From Chara braunii (taxonomy: Eukaryota > Streptophyta > Charophyceae > Charales > Characeae), in assembly GCA_003427395.1 (NCBI GenBank), contig BFEA01000633.1, positions 61,155 through 117,752 of the forward strand: a stretch of DNA of 56,598 nucleotides. Reading direction: 5' to 3'. Both the position numbers and the translations under genes were made by a program. The notes under the pieces are model-generated. The model worked only from the letters and a program-made list of their open reading frames with translations, was not told the origin of the DNA and did not search any database. Positions within the stretch are counted from its first letter, which is position 1. Each line of letters begins with the position of its first letter. Shown here in pieces: positions 1 to 10,892 of this stretch.

Positions 1-560
1 GATAAAGAAACACACTGTCAGCCTATTTGGCCGCCAAATACAGCAGCTATAATGCGGCCGTTGCTGTACCGTTGCCCTGGCCAGCATGCAGGTAGGGGCA
101 AGAGGGTAAAAGCGGCCAGGTAGCAGCAACACGGTCACACGGAGACGTCTACCAACAGCGTACCTGGCTCTACTTTCCGTCAAGAAACGGACAGCACGTA
201 GGACTAATAGCAGCAGATAAACAAACACAGGCTAGTACCTATTTGGCCGTCAAACACAGCAGCTATAATGCGGCCGTTGCTATACGGTTGCCCTGGCCCA
301 GCATGCAGGCAGCGGCAAGAGCTAGAAGCCACCAGATAGCAGCAACACGGTCACACGGAGACGTCTACCAACAGCGTACCTGGCTCTACTTTCCGTCAGG
401 ATACGGACATCAGGTAGGACTAATAGCAACAGAGAAACAAACAAAGGCTAGTACCTATTTGGCCGTCAAATTATTCTCAAATACAGCAGCTATAATGCGG
501 CCGTTGCTATACGGTTGCCCTGGCCAGCATGCGGGTAGCGGCAGGAGGTAAAAGCGGCCA
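1..560. repeat. Tandem repeat, about 2.5 units of 215-230 bp
   Basis: The phrase TATTTGGCCGTCAAA followed by CAGCAGCTATAATGCGGCCG recurs near 25, 240 and 457, so the period is about 215 to 230 bp. The last unit carries a short insertion (ATTATTCTCAAA). Short open frames here are repeat translations with no recognisable domain. Confidence 0.85.
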
Positions 561-604
561 GGTAGCAGCGACACCAGCAGCAACGGAGCAGAAGGGGCAG
601 GTCG

Positions 605-960
605 CACCAGCCGTCTGTGCCTGTATTTGGTGCAACTTTCAATCCAAATACAGAGGAGGTTGAACAGGTTCCCACAGCCAGCAGCTACCGGTAGCAGCAG
701 CAGCGGTTTTGCTGCGTGCTTACAGCAGCTACCTTCTTTCCCTGAATACAACGTAGGGTCATTATGCCTGTATTTGGGTGCAACTTTCCGTCCAGATACA
801 GCAATAATGACCGTACATTCTATTGGGGGAAGACGGTAGCAGCCGCTATTTGTAGCTGCAGCATTATGTATTCTTGGGGCAACTTTCCGTCCAGATACAG
901 CAATAATGACCGTACGTTCTATTCGGGGGAAGACGGTAGCAGCGGCTATTTCTAGCTGCA
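605..960. repeat. Diverged tandem units related to the 1.5 kb hairpin
   Basis: Two close copies of a unit with CAACTTTCCGTCCAGATACA, GCAATAATGACCGTAC and a GGGGGAAGACGGTAGCAGC block lie at about 780-860 and 880-955, with a weaker copy near 630. The same words return at 1590-1700, so they belong to one local repeat family. No coding sequence is apparent. Confidence 0.7.
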
Positions 961-1345
961 CCATTAGCTGCAGCATTAGCAGCAGCATTAGTAGCATGGT
1001 GCTAATGGTGATGCTAATGGTGCAGCTAATGGTGATGCTAATGGTGCAGCTAATGGTGATGCGAATGGTGCAGCTAATGGTGATGCTAATGGTGCAGCTA
1101 ATGCTGATGCTAATGGCGTTGCATTAGTAGCATGGCATTGCTGCTAACGCTGGTGCTAATGGTGATGCTAATGGTGATGCTAATGGTGATGCTAATGGTG
1201 CAGCTAATGGTGATGCTAATGGTGTCGCTAGAAGTAGCCGCTGCTAGCAGTACCATTAGCAGTACCATTAGCATCACCATTAGCCTCACCATTAGCTGCA
1301 CCATTAGCTGCAGCATTAGCATCAGCGTTAGCCGTAACGACATGC
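960..1345. repeat. 12-bp minisatellite with an inverted arm
   Basis: From about 1000 to 1233 the plus strand is built of GCTAATGGTGAT and GCTAATGGTGCA units, interrupted near 1110-1150. At 1254-1335 and 960-990 the same units appear as reverse complement (ACCATTAGC). The two blocks could fold into a long imperfect hairpin. The six frames give only low-complexity peptides such as repeated LMVM. Confidence 0.85.
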
Positions 1346-1499
1346 TACTAATGGTGCAGTAATGGTGACGCTATTGGTACTGCTAATTGCATTGCAGCAG
1401 GATTTACAAGCTCACATGGCAGCCGCTACCGTCATCCCTCCCTCGAATCAGCGAGCCCTCGTTATGACTCTTATCTTTTTTTCCTTTTTTTTCAACGCA

Positions 1500-1616
1500 T
1501 GTTCATTATTGCTGTATTTAGATTGAAAGGCCCTGGGTATCTTATGTTCATTATTGCTGTATTTAGATTGAAAAGCCCTGGGGTATCTTTCAGTCTAAAT
1601 ACAGCAATAATGACCA
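1500..1616. repeat. Direct plus inverted 25-bp repeat (hairpin)
   Basis: CATTATTGCTGTATTTAGA-TTGAAA occurs twice in direct orientation (about 1502 and 1550). Its reverse complement is at 1589-1613. The second and third copies form a stem with a short loop around CCCTGGGGTATC. It may be an end of a small foldback element. Confidence 0.7.
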
Positions 1617-2494
1617 TAACTTAAAGTTGACAAAACAGGAAAAAAAGATACAGCCATAATGAGGAGTCTGAGGACTCGTTGATTCGGGGGAGGGAAGACA
1701 GTAGCTGTTGGATGCAGCTGGGAGTCCAGTGTCGACTTGGCAAGCAGAGTGGAGTACATTCCACGTTTCTTTTTAATTTTCTTTTTAGTGTTTGCGCATT
1801 GGTGACTTCTTTTCCCTTTAAATTTGTAGAAAAAGTAATCAACAACTGAGGAGGTCATACTCACCCTATCACATTTGCAAATGAACCTTAGCCTGATTGC
1901 AGTCAGAAACACCCCAGAGCGGGTGTGGCCTAAAGGCCTAACAGGAACTCTGAAGCCCTCGCCGCCAAGTTTGGTAGATGCCCTTGAGCAATGGAACAAT
2001 AATTCCCTTTGTATCACAAAGTCACTACGTCACCAACAAAACAAAAAAACAAAACAAAACAAAACAAAAAAAAGCTCACTCTTTTACTGGTTCATTCATT
2101 AATGCTGATGCATTGTCGCATGCCAAATGGCGCAGACCAGAACCAAGAACCGACCTCTAAAAGATGGAGCAATGATAGCACAGCGGAAGACTGAAATACC
2201 AATAATCAGACCCAATCAATGTCGTGACACACACTGAACATCCCCACCAGGTCCACCATCATCATAGTCACACGGTATGAGTGGCCTGGCCGCCCTGGCG
2301 CCGTCGAGGGGCGCCAGTCTGCCAGGCACATACCATACACAGATGAGGAGGAGGGAGGAGAGGCAAAAGGGGGGGGAGATATGGATAATTTCGTCAACTC
2401 AAAATGTCATAGATGCCAATCCAAAAATAGTCCCGCACTATGTCTCTGCCCCAATGTCAAGTCCGAATCCGAATGTTGTCAAATCCCAATGTCG

Positions 2495-2498
<4 letters not shown>
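1617..2498. other. No gene recognised
   Basis: A degenerate copy of the upstream repeat (GATTCGGGGGAGGGAAGACA near 1680) and an A-rich AAAAC run at 2040-2075 are visible. Otherwise I see no domain, RNA gene or clear repeat. Confidence 0.5.
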
Positions 2499-2569
<71 letters not shown>

Positions 2570-2907
2570 NNNNNNNNNNNNNNNNNNNNNNNNNNNNNNN
2601 NNNNNNNNNNNNNNNNNNNNNNNNNNNNNNNNNNNNNNNNNNNNNNNNNNNNNNNNNNNNNNNNNNNNNNNNNNNNNNNNNNNNNNNNNNNNNNNNNNNN
2701 NNNNNNNNNNNNNNNNNNNNNNNNNNNNNNNNNNNNNNNNNNNNNNNNNNNNNNNNNNNNNNNNNNNNNNNNNNNNNNNNNNNNNNNNNNNNNNNNNNNN
2801 NNNNNNNNNNNNNNNNNNNNNNNNNNNNNNNNNNNNNNNNNNNNNNNNNNNNNNNNNNNNNNNNNNNNNNNNNNNNNNNNNNNNNNNNNNNNNNNNNNNN
2901 NNNNNNN

Positions 2908-2997
<90 letters not shown>
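2499..2997. repeat. (CT)n microsatellite spanning an assembly gap
   Basis: An uninterrupted CT run flanks a block of N at 2570-2907. The gap is almost certainly more CT repeat that could not be assembled, so its true length is unknown. Open frames across it are artefacts. Confidence 0.97.
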
Positions 2998-3000
<3 letters not shown>

Positions 3001-3960
3001 AGTCTGCCGAAGAAGAAGGGAGCCAGAGCGCTGGAGGGGAAGAAGAAGGGAGATGGACTGGGGGAGGAGGAAGAAGAAGAAGAAGATCTCTCTCTCCCTC
3101 TCTCTGTATACCAGGTACTGACCTGGGAAGGTGTCACCTTGATGCAGGTACGGACGCACTGAAGACGAAGCTGGAGCGATGGCGTCACAGGTAAGTCATC
3201 AGGTAAGTCCCCTCCGAGCCTCTCCCTAACCTCCGCTGCAGTACGCTGCAACTCTATCTCGTGGCCGAAATCCTAACGCAGCGCCCAGCGCTGGCAGACT
3301 ACGCTCCTACCTATCGTTGACTACACTACTACTGAAGACTGCCTCAACGAATGCCTGCCTCAAACTGAGGCCGACCAGCTATATGCAGTGCTGGTCCGGC
3401 CTCGGCCCTCAGGCGTGGCCTTGGCGCCTAAACGCGGCGCCCAACGGTACCGTGGTGGTCTGGTGCCTAAACTGGCGCCCAAACGGTACCGTGGCCTGCA
3501 GATGGCGCCCAGGGGCCAGGTCCTGAACGGCGCAGAGCCCTTTACTGCAGGCCTGACTGGGCCTCTAACCGGGGGCCTGGCGCTAGTGAAATGGCGCGCC
3601 AGGCCTGGTCCTACTAACCCTGCGAACCCCCTAGGCCTACGGACCGGGCCCTGCTAAGGGCCCACCCATTTTGAACGGAGAATGCCACATTAATGTATTG
3701 AATTGTATTCATTTATACGTTGTTCCATTTCATATTCATTTTCATCTATCCACATATTTATTTGTCTTTCATTTTCTAGTCTGGATCCTTGGTTCTTCTT
3801 CTTTTTTCCTTTTTTCTTTGGGTCCATTTCCTCGCGAGACCCCTCCCATTTCTCCGTTCTCATTCCCTGAACTAGTGCACTGCGGCCAGTTCATCTGTTT
3901 CCCCCCACTGCAGAGCTATCCTCTGTTCCTGGTTACAGAGTGTAACACTGTCTGTTACAG
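2998..3960. other. Non-coding, GA-rich then GC-rich stretch
   Basis: A GAAGAA-rich run lies at 3005-3090. At 3420-3500 there are two close copies of a segment holding the palindrome CGGTACCGTGG and GGCGCCC words. No convincing gene is seen. Confidence 0.45.
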
Positions 3961-3961
3961 T

Positions 3962-4330
3962 CTGTATTCCTGGTCCAATTGTCCGTGTTCCTGATAAATG
4001 CCTGTGTGTTCTTGGTCCAAGTATCTCTGTTCCTGGCCTGGCCCAGTGTCTATGTTCCGGGTACGAGTGTTGGTGTTCGCTGGCCCGGTATGTGTTCCTA
4101 GTCCATGTGTTTGTGTTGCTGATCCAAATGGCTGTGTTCTTGGTCCAGGTATCTCTGTTCCTGGCCTGGCCCAGTGTCTATGTTCCCGGTAGTACGAGTG
4201 TTGGTGTTTGCTGGCCCGGTATGTGTTCCTCCTGGTCCATGTGTTTGTGTTCCCTGGCCCGCCAGGCCCGGGTGTCTGTTTCTGGTCCAACTGCTGGTCC
4301 AAGTGCCCCTGCTCCTCGGGCCAGTGTTCC
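3962..4330. repeat. Degenerate tandem repeat (TGTTCCTGGTCCA units)
   Basis: A short unit close to TGTGTTCCTGGTCCA recurs about every 27 bp. On top of it a longer segment of about 128 bp is duplicated, roughly 4010-4135 and 4138-4262. The frames give low-complexity peptides (minus strand DQEH-like), so a repeat is a better reading than a gene. Confidence 0.75.
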
Positions 4331-5197
4331 CTTTCCGCCGAGTATCTGTGCGCTTGCCTTCTTGAAGTACCCCGTATAGTATACAACTCACCCTACGGTC
4401 CCTACCCATGGGCCCATGGCTGTACCGGACCAGAAACTTTAAGATAGCTTGTACACATTCATTATCCGGGGTCCTAGTACCTTCTTTGCATGCAAAGGTA
4501 GCATTTTGTGTGTGCATGCGGCAGCCTGAGCCGCCTGAGGGAGAAGAGGTCCGGGACAGCGTGCAGAACAGGTCGACAGGAAGGTAATGCCCACTGAGTG
4601 CCTCCGCTTCTGTGCTTCATAATTATGAAGGCCACACCACACCGGTCTGAAATCTAAGAAATTTGAGAGTTTGGCATGGTCGCACAGCAGCCTCACAAAA
4701 CTCCGACCGAGAAAAGTTTCTTCTTTTCTTTTCCTCCAAAGGGCGATCATCATCGACCTGACTGGCCGCAGTGGCCGTTGGTAATTCAGAATTGGAGTAT
4801 AATTTCACTCATTTGCTTTCAGTGGAGTTCGTGCTCGGGTCTCTATTTCAACAGACTGAGTTGAGCGGTATACCAACTGAGCTAGGCCGGTTAATGAGAA
4901 AAGTGTCCTGAGGTATCCGAATCCTCATTTCGTGAGGACTCTTGAAAAGGGGACTTGCTCAAGCCTGCAGCCTGCAACAACGGCCGTTTCAAGAGTTGTC
5001 CCCCCGGCTCTCGAAAACCCCCCTTGCTTTCTAGAGTTGGCACATTGTCAAGTAGGTATAGTATTTTTATGAGTTCATACTAACTTAATAGCCCTGCACC
5101 AGGCCTGCGGCGCCGGCAATTCCTGAACTTGGAACACCAGTGGAGCTAATCTGATGACTGCTGCTCTTCCAAACAACAACGGAAAATAAAAGGAATA
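4331..5197. other. No protein gene recognised; tRNA-like relic inside
   Basis: Apart from the tRNA-like head annotated at 4800-4892, I see no domain or clear repeat. The open frames here are short and do not resemble a known family. Confidence 0.4.
4800..4892 (-). mobile_element. tRNA-headed retroposon relic
   Basis: On the minus strand the segment reads CCGGCCTAGCTCAGTTGGTA, a near-perfect tRNA D-arm / A-box. About 50 bp further comes a B-box-like GAGCACGAACTCC. The rest does not fold into a clean cloverleaf. A degraded tRNA-derived SINE head is more likely than a working tRNA. The downstream body is not identified. Confidence 0.45.
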
Positions 5198-6091
5198 GGT
5201 TCTCGCTGCACTACTCTCCACTCTCCATGAAATCAGAGAGTACGCGGATAGCTGTCAGACTCTCCGATTACTCATTTTTTTGTCATTGCTGCACTTACTC
5301 TCCATGGTCTGGCCTGGTAGAGCAGAATTTCTTTGGGTAACGGGAATTACATCGGAAATTTTCGGAGGAACAAGGGACTGTAGGGCAAAGGACATACACG
5401 GAGCGGTGTGAGCAGTTCGGCAGCATCAATAAAGGGTATCTCAAAGGTAGGGGGAGGGAGGAACCAGTGTGTGGCAGCAGGTATCCGGTGCCTGGTTCAG
5501 GGTGAAGAGCCTCCTCCTCCACCAATATCCTGCTCAGTCAATCCCCTGGGTCCCAGGGTAACCAATGCTGGCAGGAATATCCCGTATCTGCGTGTTTCTG
5601 ATATGTTCTGAATTCTGTGCATGTATGGACCCGTTTTCCAGCAGGTGTTGCTCCCCACCAATAGATGGAGCCTCCCCCCACGTCCTAGCGGTGTCTGCTC
5701 TTATCACTGTTATCAGCACCACTAGCACTGGTGGGGGGGTGTTAAAAAAAAAAAAAAACCTCTCCACGGTCTGACTGGCCCATTCATGAGTGCACTACGA
5801 GACCTTCGAGACAGCAGCTGAAGACACGGCGTCATCTGCATTTTGTCGGTCCAGGTGGGAGGCACGCTCTCTGAAATCGGCACAGCTTGGAGAATCGCAC
5901 GGACAACTTGAACTCTCAGAAAAATGGTGGTTGCAGCCTTGCAGGCTGTGCACTCTCCTCCCGCCGGGCCTGATGTTCGAGAATGTGTTCTGACAGCTCT
6001 TCATAGTTTTTTCCATGGTCGAATCGGAGAGTTAGCGCAGCCATGAAAAACTCTTCGAAATCGTAGAGCGGAGAGTAGTGCAGTGAGGCCC
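5198..6091. mobile_element. Non-autonomous TIR element, 894 bp, 3-bp target duplication
   Basis: The left end is GGTTCTCGCTGCACTACTCT. The right end, read as reverse complement, is GGGCCTCACTGCACTACTCT; the similarity continues inward. ATA flanks both sides (5195-5197 and 6092-6094). The element shares ends and internal words with the one at 36512-37487, so they are one family. A 3-bp duplication and GGGC-type ends suggest PIF/Harbinger-type mobilisation, which is inference. A SINE-like insertion sits inside. There is no transposase. Confidence 0.75.
5460..5758 (+). mobile_element. SINE-like retroposon with A-tail
   Basis: It has the family core seen in seven other places here: CTGCTCAGTCAATCCCCTGG, then a variable middle, then GACCCGTTTTCCAGCAGGTG, CTCCCCACCAATAGATGGAG, and a 3' hairpin CACCACTAGCACTGGTG. 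It ends in an A-run at about 5743-5757. It lies within the TIR element at 5198-6091, so it inserted later. I could not identify pol III boxes or a target duplication with confidence. Confidence 0.7.
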
Positions 6092-6299
6092 ATAATTCAG
6101 CATATAGTGATGCAGACGAAATTGTCCGTGACAGTCTGCAGGTCTTTAGTGGACCACTCCAGAAGCCACTGCCCAGGCCACGACGCGGCTCTCAGTGCAA
6201 GGGCGTACGACCCATTAGAGTGAGTGTGTTGTATGCTGTCCTCTACCGTCTGCTCCCTTCATCGTCGCCATTCGGTGGACCTTCACCGTCGTCGTAAAA

Positions 6300-6938
6300 T
6301 TACAGCCCTGTCGTACGTGTTAATGATGTCCGACCTCTATTGAAGGTTGCCATTGCTGCTCCTAGGCAATTTCGCTTGTCGTGGTCCTCTAAGACTTGTT
6401 CCACTTGTGCCTCCTCTATCGTTGATGGCCAACCTCTATCGAAGGCCTCCTGGAGAGAAGACGAGGGATCGACACCGATTGCAGTCGACATCGACATCGG
6501 CAGCATGTCCTTCGGACTTTCGTCCATACTGGATGCAATCGCCATCGCCCGAAAAACACGTGGCGACATACACAGCTTCTCCTTGAAGTACTCCTCCGCC
6601 GCATCATCGCATTGCCTGAGATCCTCCCACGCCCCCCCTGTCCTCCTTTTCATCCACCACCCCGGCGTCGCTTGTGGAAGATCACTGCAACCCATGGCGC
6701 AGCAAACCTGAAGTACAGCCTCAGTGATGGCCACGGTATCCATCCCTTCGACCTGATGAAGTGCCTTGCTCCTCCGTGCGCGGATTGGCGCTCTCATTCT
6801 GCCTAATGCCTTTACCTGCTGACAATGAGAGAGCATGGTCGTCACGGCCGCCACCACGGCCGTCTTCTTGATTGTCGTCAACTTCGCACGTCCGTCGCCG
6901 TTGCCGCCCTCCATCAGCACGTGTGTTGCAATGCTCAT
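6300..6938 (-). pseudogene. PIF/Harbinger (HARBI1-type) transposase, N-terminal fragment
   Basis: An open frame of 212 codons holds a block at residues about 93-137 with WWMKRRTGGAWEDLR, then DDAAEEYFKEKLCMSPRVFR. This is the region ahead of the DDE nuclease in PIF/Harbinger transposases (trp-rich segment, D-x-YF, RMS-x-R-x-F). After VFRAMA the similarity stops, and none of the catalytic acidic residues is present. It is a truncated remnant of an element that cuts DNA at 3-bp sites. The TIR elements nearby (5.2-6.1 and 36.5-37.5 kb) have 3-bp duplications and could have used such an enzyme. That link is inference. Confidence 0.65.
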
Positions 6939-7299
6939 GAACCACGAAAATACAACAGCCTACAAACTTGCCACGACCACGGTAAGCTCAACGCCAAGTC
7001 CCCGACGACGTTCCCCACGTGTGCTCGACAACCTCGACTCAACATATAGGCGCGGTGGCAGGAGGAGGCAATGGCGATGGACCTTCGCGGGGCGCTCACA
7101 AATTTCTGACGACGTACGAGGACTCCACTGCACCACGGCAAATGCTCGTTTCCACCGTCACAGATATGGACGCCACCTGCCCCGCGTCGCTGTTGTCACG
7201 TTCGAACGGGGAGGTTCATTGCTTTTTAAGGGTTTTTTTTTTTCCCGTCGCAAGTGTCTTTCAAAATGTCCCACGTTTGGCAGCTGGACTGACAGGACT

Positions 7300-7990
7300 G
7301 TGACGCCCAACCTCACGCCCAGTGCGACTTCCTGGTCGAAGTGATGGTGGGTCTGGAAGTGCGAAAAAAGGGGTGTGCCAAGGATTTTAGGAAAATGGGG
7401 GTGGAGTCCCATGTTGGAACTGAGATCTCCTGTGTCAAGTTTCAGGGATATGAATGCAAGTGGGTACGCCGAGGATGGGGTTGTGTTTTAGGCCTCTGGG
7501 AACGGGGTGGTCACCTTCGTTGGTCCAGTCACCTGGGGCGGATTCGCATTTTGTGTACCGCCGAGACGCTATGGCTGTCCCGCTGGTACAACACCCGTCG
7601 TCGACGGGTTTCGCAGATCTCAGAATCAGACGCGACCGGTCTCAGCCGAAGGCTGTGGTCTCGTCGTTCGGCTTCCGAGCGGGTTCACCGGATGAATCCT
7701 GATGCTCGGTAGGCGTTGTCTTATAGGCACTCGGAACACTGAGGTTGTGGCTAGCAGCGGGCGAGTGCTCGCCAGGGGGCAATCGTCAGGCAATGGAAGG
7801 GTAAGAGGCAGTGATACGGAGGGAACTCGGTTTCCGAGTCCAGGGTAACAATGCCCGGCTCAACAATGATCGGACACATGTATGGGTTGGGGTAGTCGAG
7901 GAAATGGGGAATACACTCTAAGGCCTGCCCAATATCCCACTCGCAGATGCGTTCGGTTCTTGTTGGGTATGGAAACTCTCGGAGCACAGT
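7300..7990 (-). pseudogene. Broken copy of the 47.3 kb ORF with its LTR-like tail
   Basis: The minus-strand frame starting near 7987 encodes FPYPTRTERICEWD, then FPPYHCLLPF and IAPW, matching FPYNEKRPRVCEWD, FPPYSLLLPF and VIPW of the ORF at 47326-47757. In the same frame it continues through TAG (7753-7751), TAA and TGA to SDSEICETRRRR, matching SDSELCNKRR at the end of the intact copy. Downstream non-coding sequence is also shared (ATCTCAGTTC, TTTCCTAAAA, GGGCGTGAGGTTGG), ending where the 48.09 kb copy has its primer-binding site. This fits a decayed solo LTR carrying an ORF. The function is unknown. Confidence 0.65.
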
Positions 7991-8190
7991 CCTCGAACGT
8001 GCAGAAAAACATGTGCGTTCCTAATATTCTCGGAACTCACGATCCCTCAGGCACTCACGGTCAGTAATCCAAGAGGAACATGTTATTCGTTAAAATAGGA
8101 CATTATACTGTGTCCTCTTTTCAACGAATTCATTTGTGGCTGCAGCCTAAGCAACGTAGCCATGCCCATCCAGGGCTTAACCATATGCAG

Positions 8191-8960
8191 AAGAGTGTTG
8201 AGATCCGCACTTGTGAAACTTTATAACTAAAATCCCAAATACGGAAGTGTGTAGAGACCCACACATGTTAGGCACGCCACCCGCGAACCCTTTGCGGAAG
8301 TGTGTTGGGATCCTTACTTGTTGAACTTCAAGAACGTGCTGGTGATCCTGCGGGGAAGTGTGTTGGGATCCATACTACTCAAACTTTATAAACGAATAAC
8401 GAATGGCACGCCACACAGGGAACCCTGTGCGGAAGTGTGTCGGGATCCTTACTTGTCAAACTTCAATTTCATAAAATTTAATGTGATGAAAGATATTATA
8501 TTGTGACACTGTCCTCTTTCTCACGAAATCGTTTTTCACTGCAGTGTTTCCACATAGGGGTGCACATCCACTCGGCCCAAATGCGAAAGTTTGCTAACAT
8601 CCACAGTTGTTGAACTTTGTAAGTAAAATTAGCAATGTAATCAAATTGAATTGGAGAGACTCATTATAATTCTTTCGGTTATCCCAAAGTTACACTCGGC
8701 CCAGGTTCATGGTCTTGCTGAAGACGGTTGTTTAGATGTATGATGAGATCCGGACTTGTTTAGAAGACTTGTAACCCTGACAATGGGCGGGAGTGTGCCG
8801 AGATCCACACTTGTTAAACTCAAAGCTTACGTATGTGATGAGCAAGGTGTCATGATCGAACCGTTGTTGGTCAACACATCAAATTTTCGTTTACCAGGTT
8901 AGCCTTAAGTTATGCAAGCACACCCATCGTCTCAACCGAGACGATTGTTTGGATGTTGAA
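8191..8960 (+). repeat. Type B 22-bp palindromic motif array
   Basis: At least six clear copies start at 8191, 8245, 8298, 8356, 8433 and 8791, with weaker ones near 8587, 8737 and 8940. The pattern is arm AAGTGTG, 8-bp core close to TTGGGATC, arm CACACTT or CATACTT. It is often followed by GTTAAACTTTATAA. Core and total length match the type A motifs at 11-29 kb. No coding sequence was recognised here. Confidence 0.75.
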
Positions 8961-9476
8961 GAGATTCAGACTTCCGCATAAAGGCACGGTCATCATTTCG
9001 CCCGACATGAGGGCACTGAGGAACACACTTGTTTACAGTTGTGATGGGCAAGGTGTATTTTAATAAACACTTTTTTTCGAATTTTCTATGCACAAGTGTA
9101 GAACTTAAAATTGTGCTCATTCACGATGAATATCCGCAGTTTAAATGGTATTGCAGAAGGTTTGGGCATCCACTGGCCACTTTCACATAAGATGACATTT
9201 CTCATGCATCCACCAATCATTTTCAAAATCATGTTTACACTTCCCTTTTGAAACATGGAACAGGATACTTGTAAAGAAACAGAATTCGAAACATGGAACG
9301 TAACGTATGGCATGTTCCGCTGCATTAGAAACGACTGCGACGTGACAGAGATCACAAAGCCCATACATGACGCAGGACATGCAATGAGCTTGTTGTAGAC
9401 AACCCAAACTCGGAACGACAAAAGAAAGCAATGTCTTGGGCAGAAGGACAGTTGAAAATGTCTCCATGCTTAAGAA
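8961..9476. other. No gene recognised
   Basis: Minus-strand open frames of about 100 codons lie at 9086-9467 but show no domain I can place and have AT-rich, cysteine- and phenylalanine-rich translations. No RNA gene or repeat was seen. Confidence 0.4.
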
Positions 9477-9752
9477 AAGAATTCAATGAACAACAAATGG
9501 AACACCTTTAGAAAAGAGTTTCCAAGTCAATGAAATCCATCAAAAACAACGATGTTGTAAGAAACATGATGGTAATTGTCGTGTAAAAAGCGGAATATCT
9601 TTAGAAGATAATGTCTCGATTTACAGAATTCAATGAACAACAAATGAAACACCTTAAGAAAAAAGTTGTAGTCAATCAAATCCATCAAAGACAACGATGT
9701 TCTAAGATACATGATGCTAATTGTCGTCTAAGAAGTGGAATATCTTTATAAG
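9477..9752. repeat. Tandem duplication of about 130-150 bp
   Basis: Two copies begin AGAATTCAATGAACAACAAA (about 9478 and 9626) and end GGAATATCTTTA. They differ by scattered substitutions. The second copy overlaps the C-terminal end of the Ulp1-like frame (stop at 9685), so the duplication involves the 3' end of that gene. Confidence 0.8.
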
Positions 9753-10350
9753 AGAACTGGAAAGGCGGTCGATCTCCACGTTGCAACAACGTCGCATACA
9801 TCAACATGAACACCCCACAGCTTGCTCCATCCACTTGTCTCGGAACTCCATCCACCACAACATTTTGCACTATCGACTTCCAACTCCTACCCGACCGTCT
9901 ATGTGATGTTTGACGTTCCAAATACTGCACAATCAACCTGAAAACAGAAAGGTAAAAACTAGAATCAGATACAACGTGAGGAAAATAATAAAAAATTTCG
10001 AGAACATCATCTCTCATGTTGACGGAAAGGAGGATTCAGTGATCATCATCTTTGTGGACAGGAACGAAGACAATATCGTAACGAAGCAAATCTACGTTTC
10101 TAGCCCACCTCCGCACCCCANCNTGTCNTTGAAGTCGCAGTTTACTGAAGAAGAACGAATTAAAGCTGAAGACTTGAAGGCCCGACGAGATGTCACGTGA
10201 CCCACATGCGGTTGACCCCAACAACGCCATATAGAAATTGACCACCTCATCATTCACCCTGCCGTTGACATGCAGCAGGGTGAGGACATCTTTTGCTGCA
10301 GTCCGAAATTGGCCATCGCCCAGTATAGAGAGAACAGTGTGAGACGGCAC
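9685..10350 (-). pseudogene. Ulp1-like (C48) cysteine protease, broken
   Basis: Two frames in the same register, 10350-10036 and 10017-9685, form one Ulp1-type domain. The first has LHVNGRVNDEVVNFYMALL, then VFSFNSFFFSKL and RRWARNVDLLRYDIVFVPVH. The second has SDSSFYLSVF, an expected catalytic Asp position, and VPRQVDGASCGVF with the oxyanion Gln and catalytic Cys. Between them the codon after the catalytic His, normally Trp (TGG), is TGA at 10038-10036. Three undetermined bases lie at 10121-10128. The N-terminal side is disturbed near 10370. Ulp1/SENP proteases remove SUMO. In mobile elements (CACTA, Mutator, KDZ types) such domains are common accessory genes. I read it as a decayed transposon gene. 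Confidence 0.8.
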
Positions 10351-10451
10351 CGAGCCTCGTCCCCGACAAGGAGAAGATAGCTTTCAAAAACAAAACAAAA
10401 AAAATGTTCATTCTGTTCTAGCCTTGGCACTGGCCGCTTGTAATAAAAAGC

Positions 10452-10530
10452 CCTCCAGCAGCCGAGCTCAGTAGATAAGGCACGCAAGTGGCATTCATCA
10501 GGTCTTGGGTTCACTGTACCTTTCTGGGCA
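10452..10530 (+). mobile_element. tRNA-like SINE head
   Basis: The plus strand reads CCGAGCTCAGTAGATAAGGC followed about 27 bp later by TCTTGGGTTCACTGTACC. These resemble an A-box (D-arm) and a B-box (T-arm) of a tRNA. No cloverleaf closes around them. It sits just upstream, on the opposite strand, of the broken Ulp1 frame, whose N-terminal end it may have disrupted. Confidence 0.5.
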
Positions 10531-10655
10531 AGCTTGGTGCTAGGTCATGTCATCCAAAACCCGCAAGCTCAGAGGCGCAATTGTTGTAGCGAAACTTTTC
10601 CCGCGTGTTGCACTTGCGGCCCGCACTGCACAACATCGAGCAAAGGACACGTTGG

Positions 10656-10892
10656 TTAGTGAGAAACGAAGTTCAAGACATTGTCCCCTGGAGCATGACG
10701 CGTTGCTAAGTACTTCTCATACATGGCCTGACCCCTACTCATAGATCGTGGATATGTCCCTTTTTCTGGGGCAAGAAGGGAAAGATATTCCTCAATGGCA
10801 ACGTTGTACTCCTTCTTCCCGATCTCGACATCAACCCCTGATGCCTTTAATATATCCTTGTGTTTTGTAGTCAACCCGGGGACTTTCTGCAA
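10656..10892 (-). other. Open frame of unknown function
   Basis: This 78-codon minus-strand frame has an ordinary, soluble protein-like composition (GLTTKHKDILKASGVDVEIG, then KKEYNVAIEEYLSLLAPEKG). It lies directly upstream of the Ulp1-like frame on the same strand, so it may be an N-terminal part of that gene after a frame change. I do not recognise the family. Confidence 0.35.

Noticed and set aside
2277-3162. Open frames of up to 240 codons through 2.3-3.2 kb
   Set aside because: They consist of SLSL or ERER from the CT repeat and undetermined bases of the gap.
4353-4420. A working tRNA or rRNA gene in 4.3-4.9 kb
   Set aside because: Only a D-arm-like stretch at 4865-4890 on the minus strand is convincing; no cloverleaf closes.
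3955-4517. Minus-strand frames rich in DQEH and GPANTNT
   Set aside because: They are translations of a degenerate 27-bp tandem repeat; no domain and no codon pattern.
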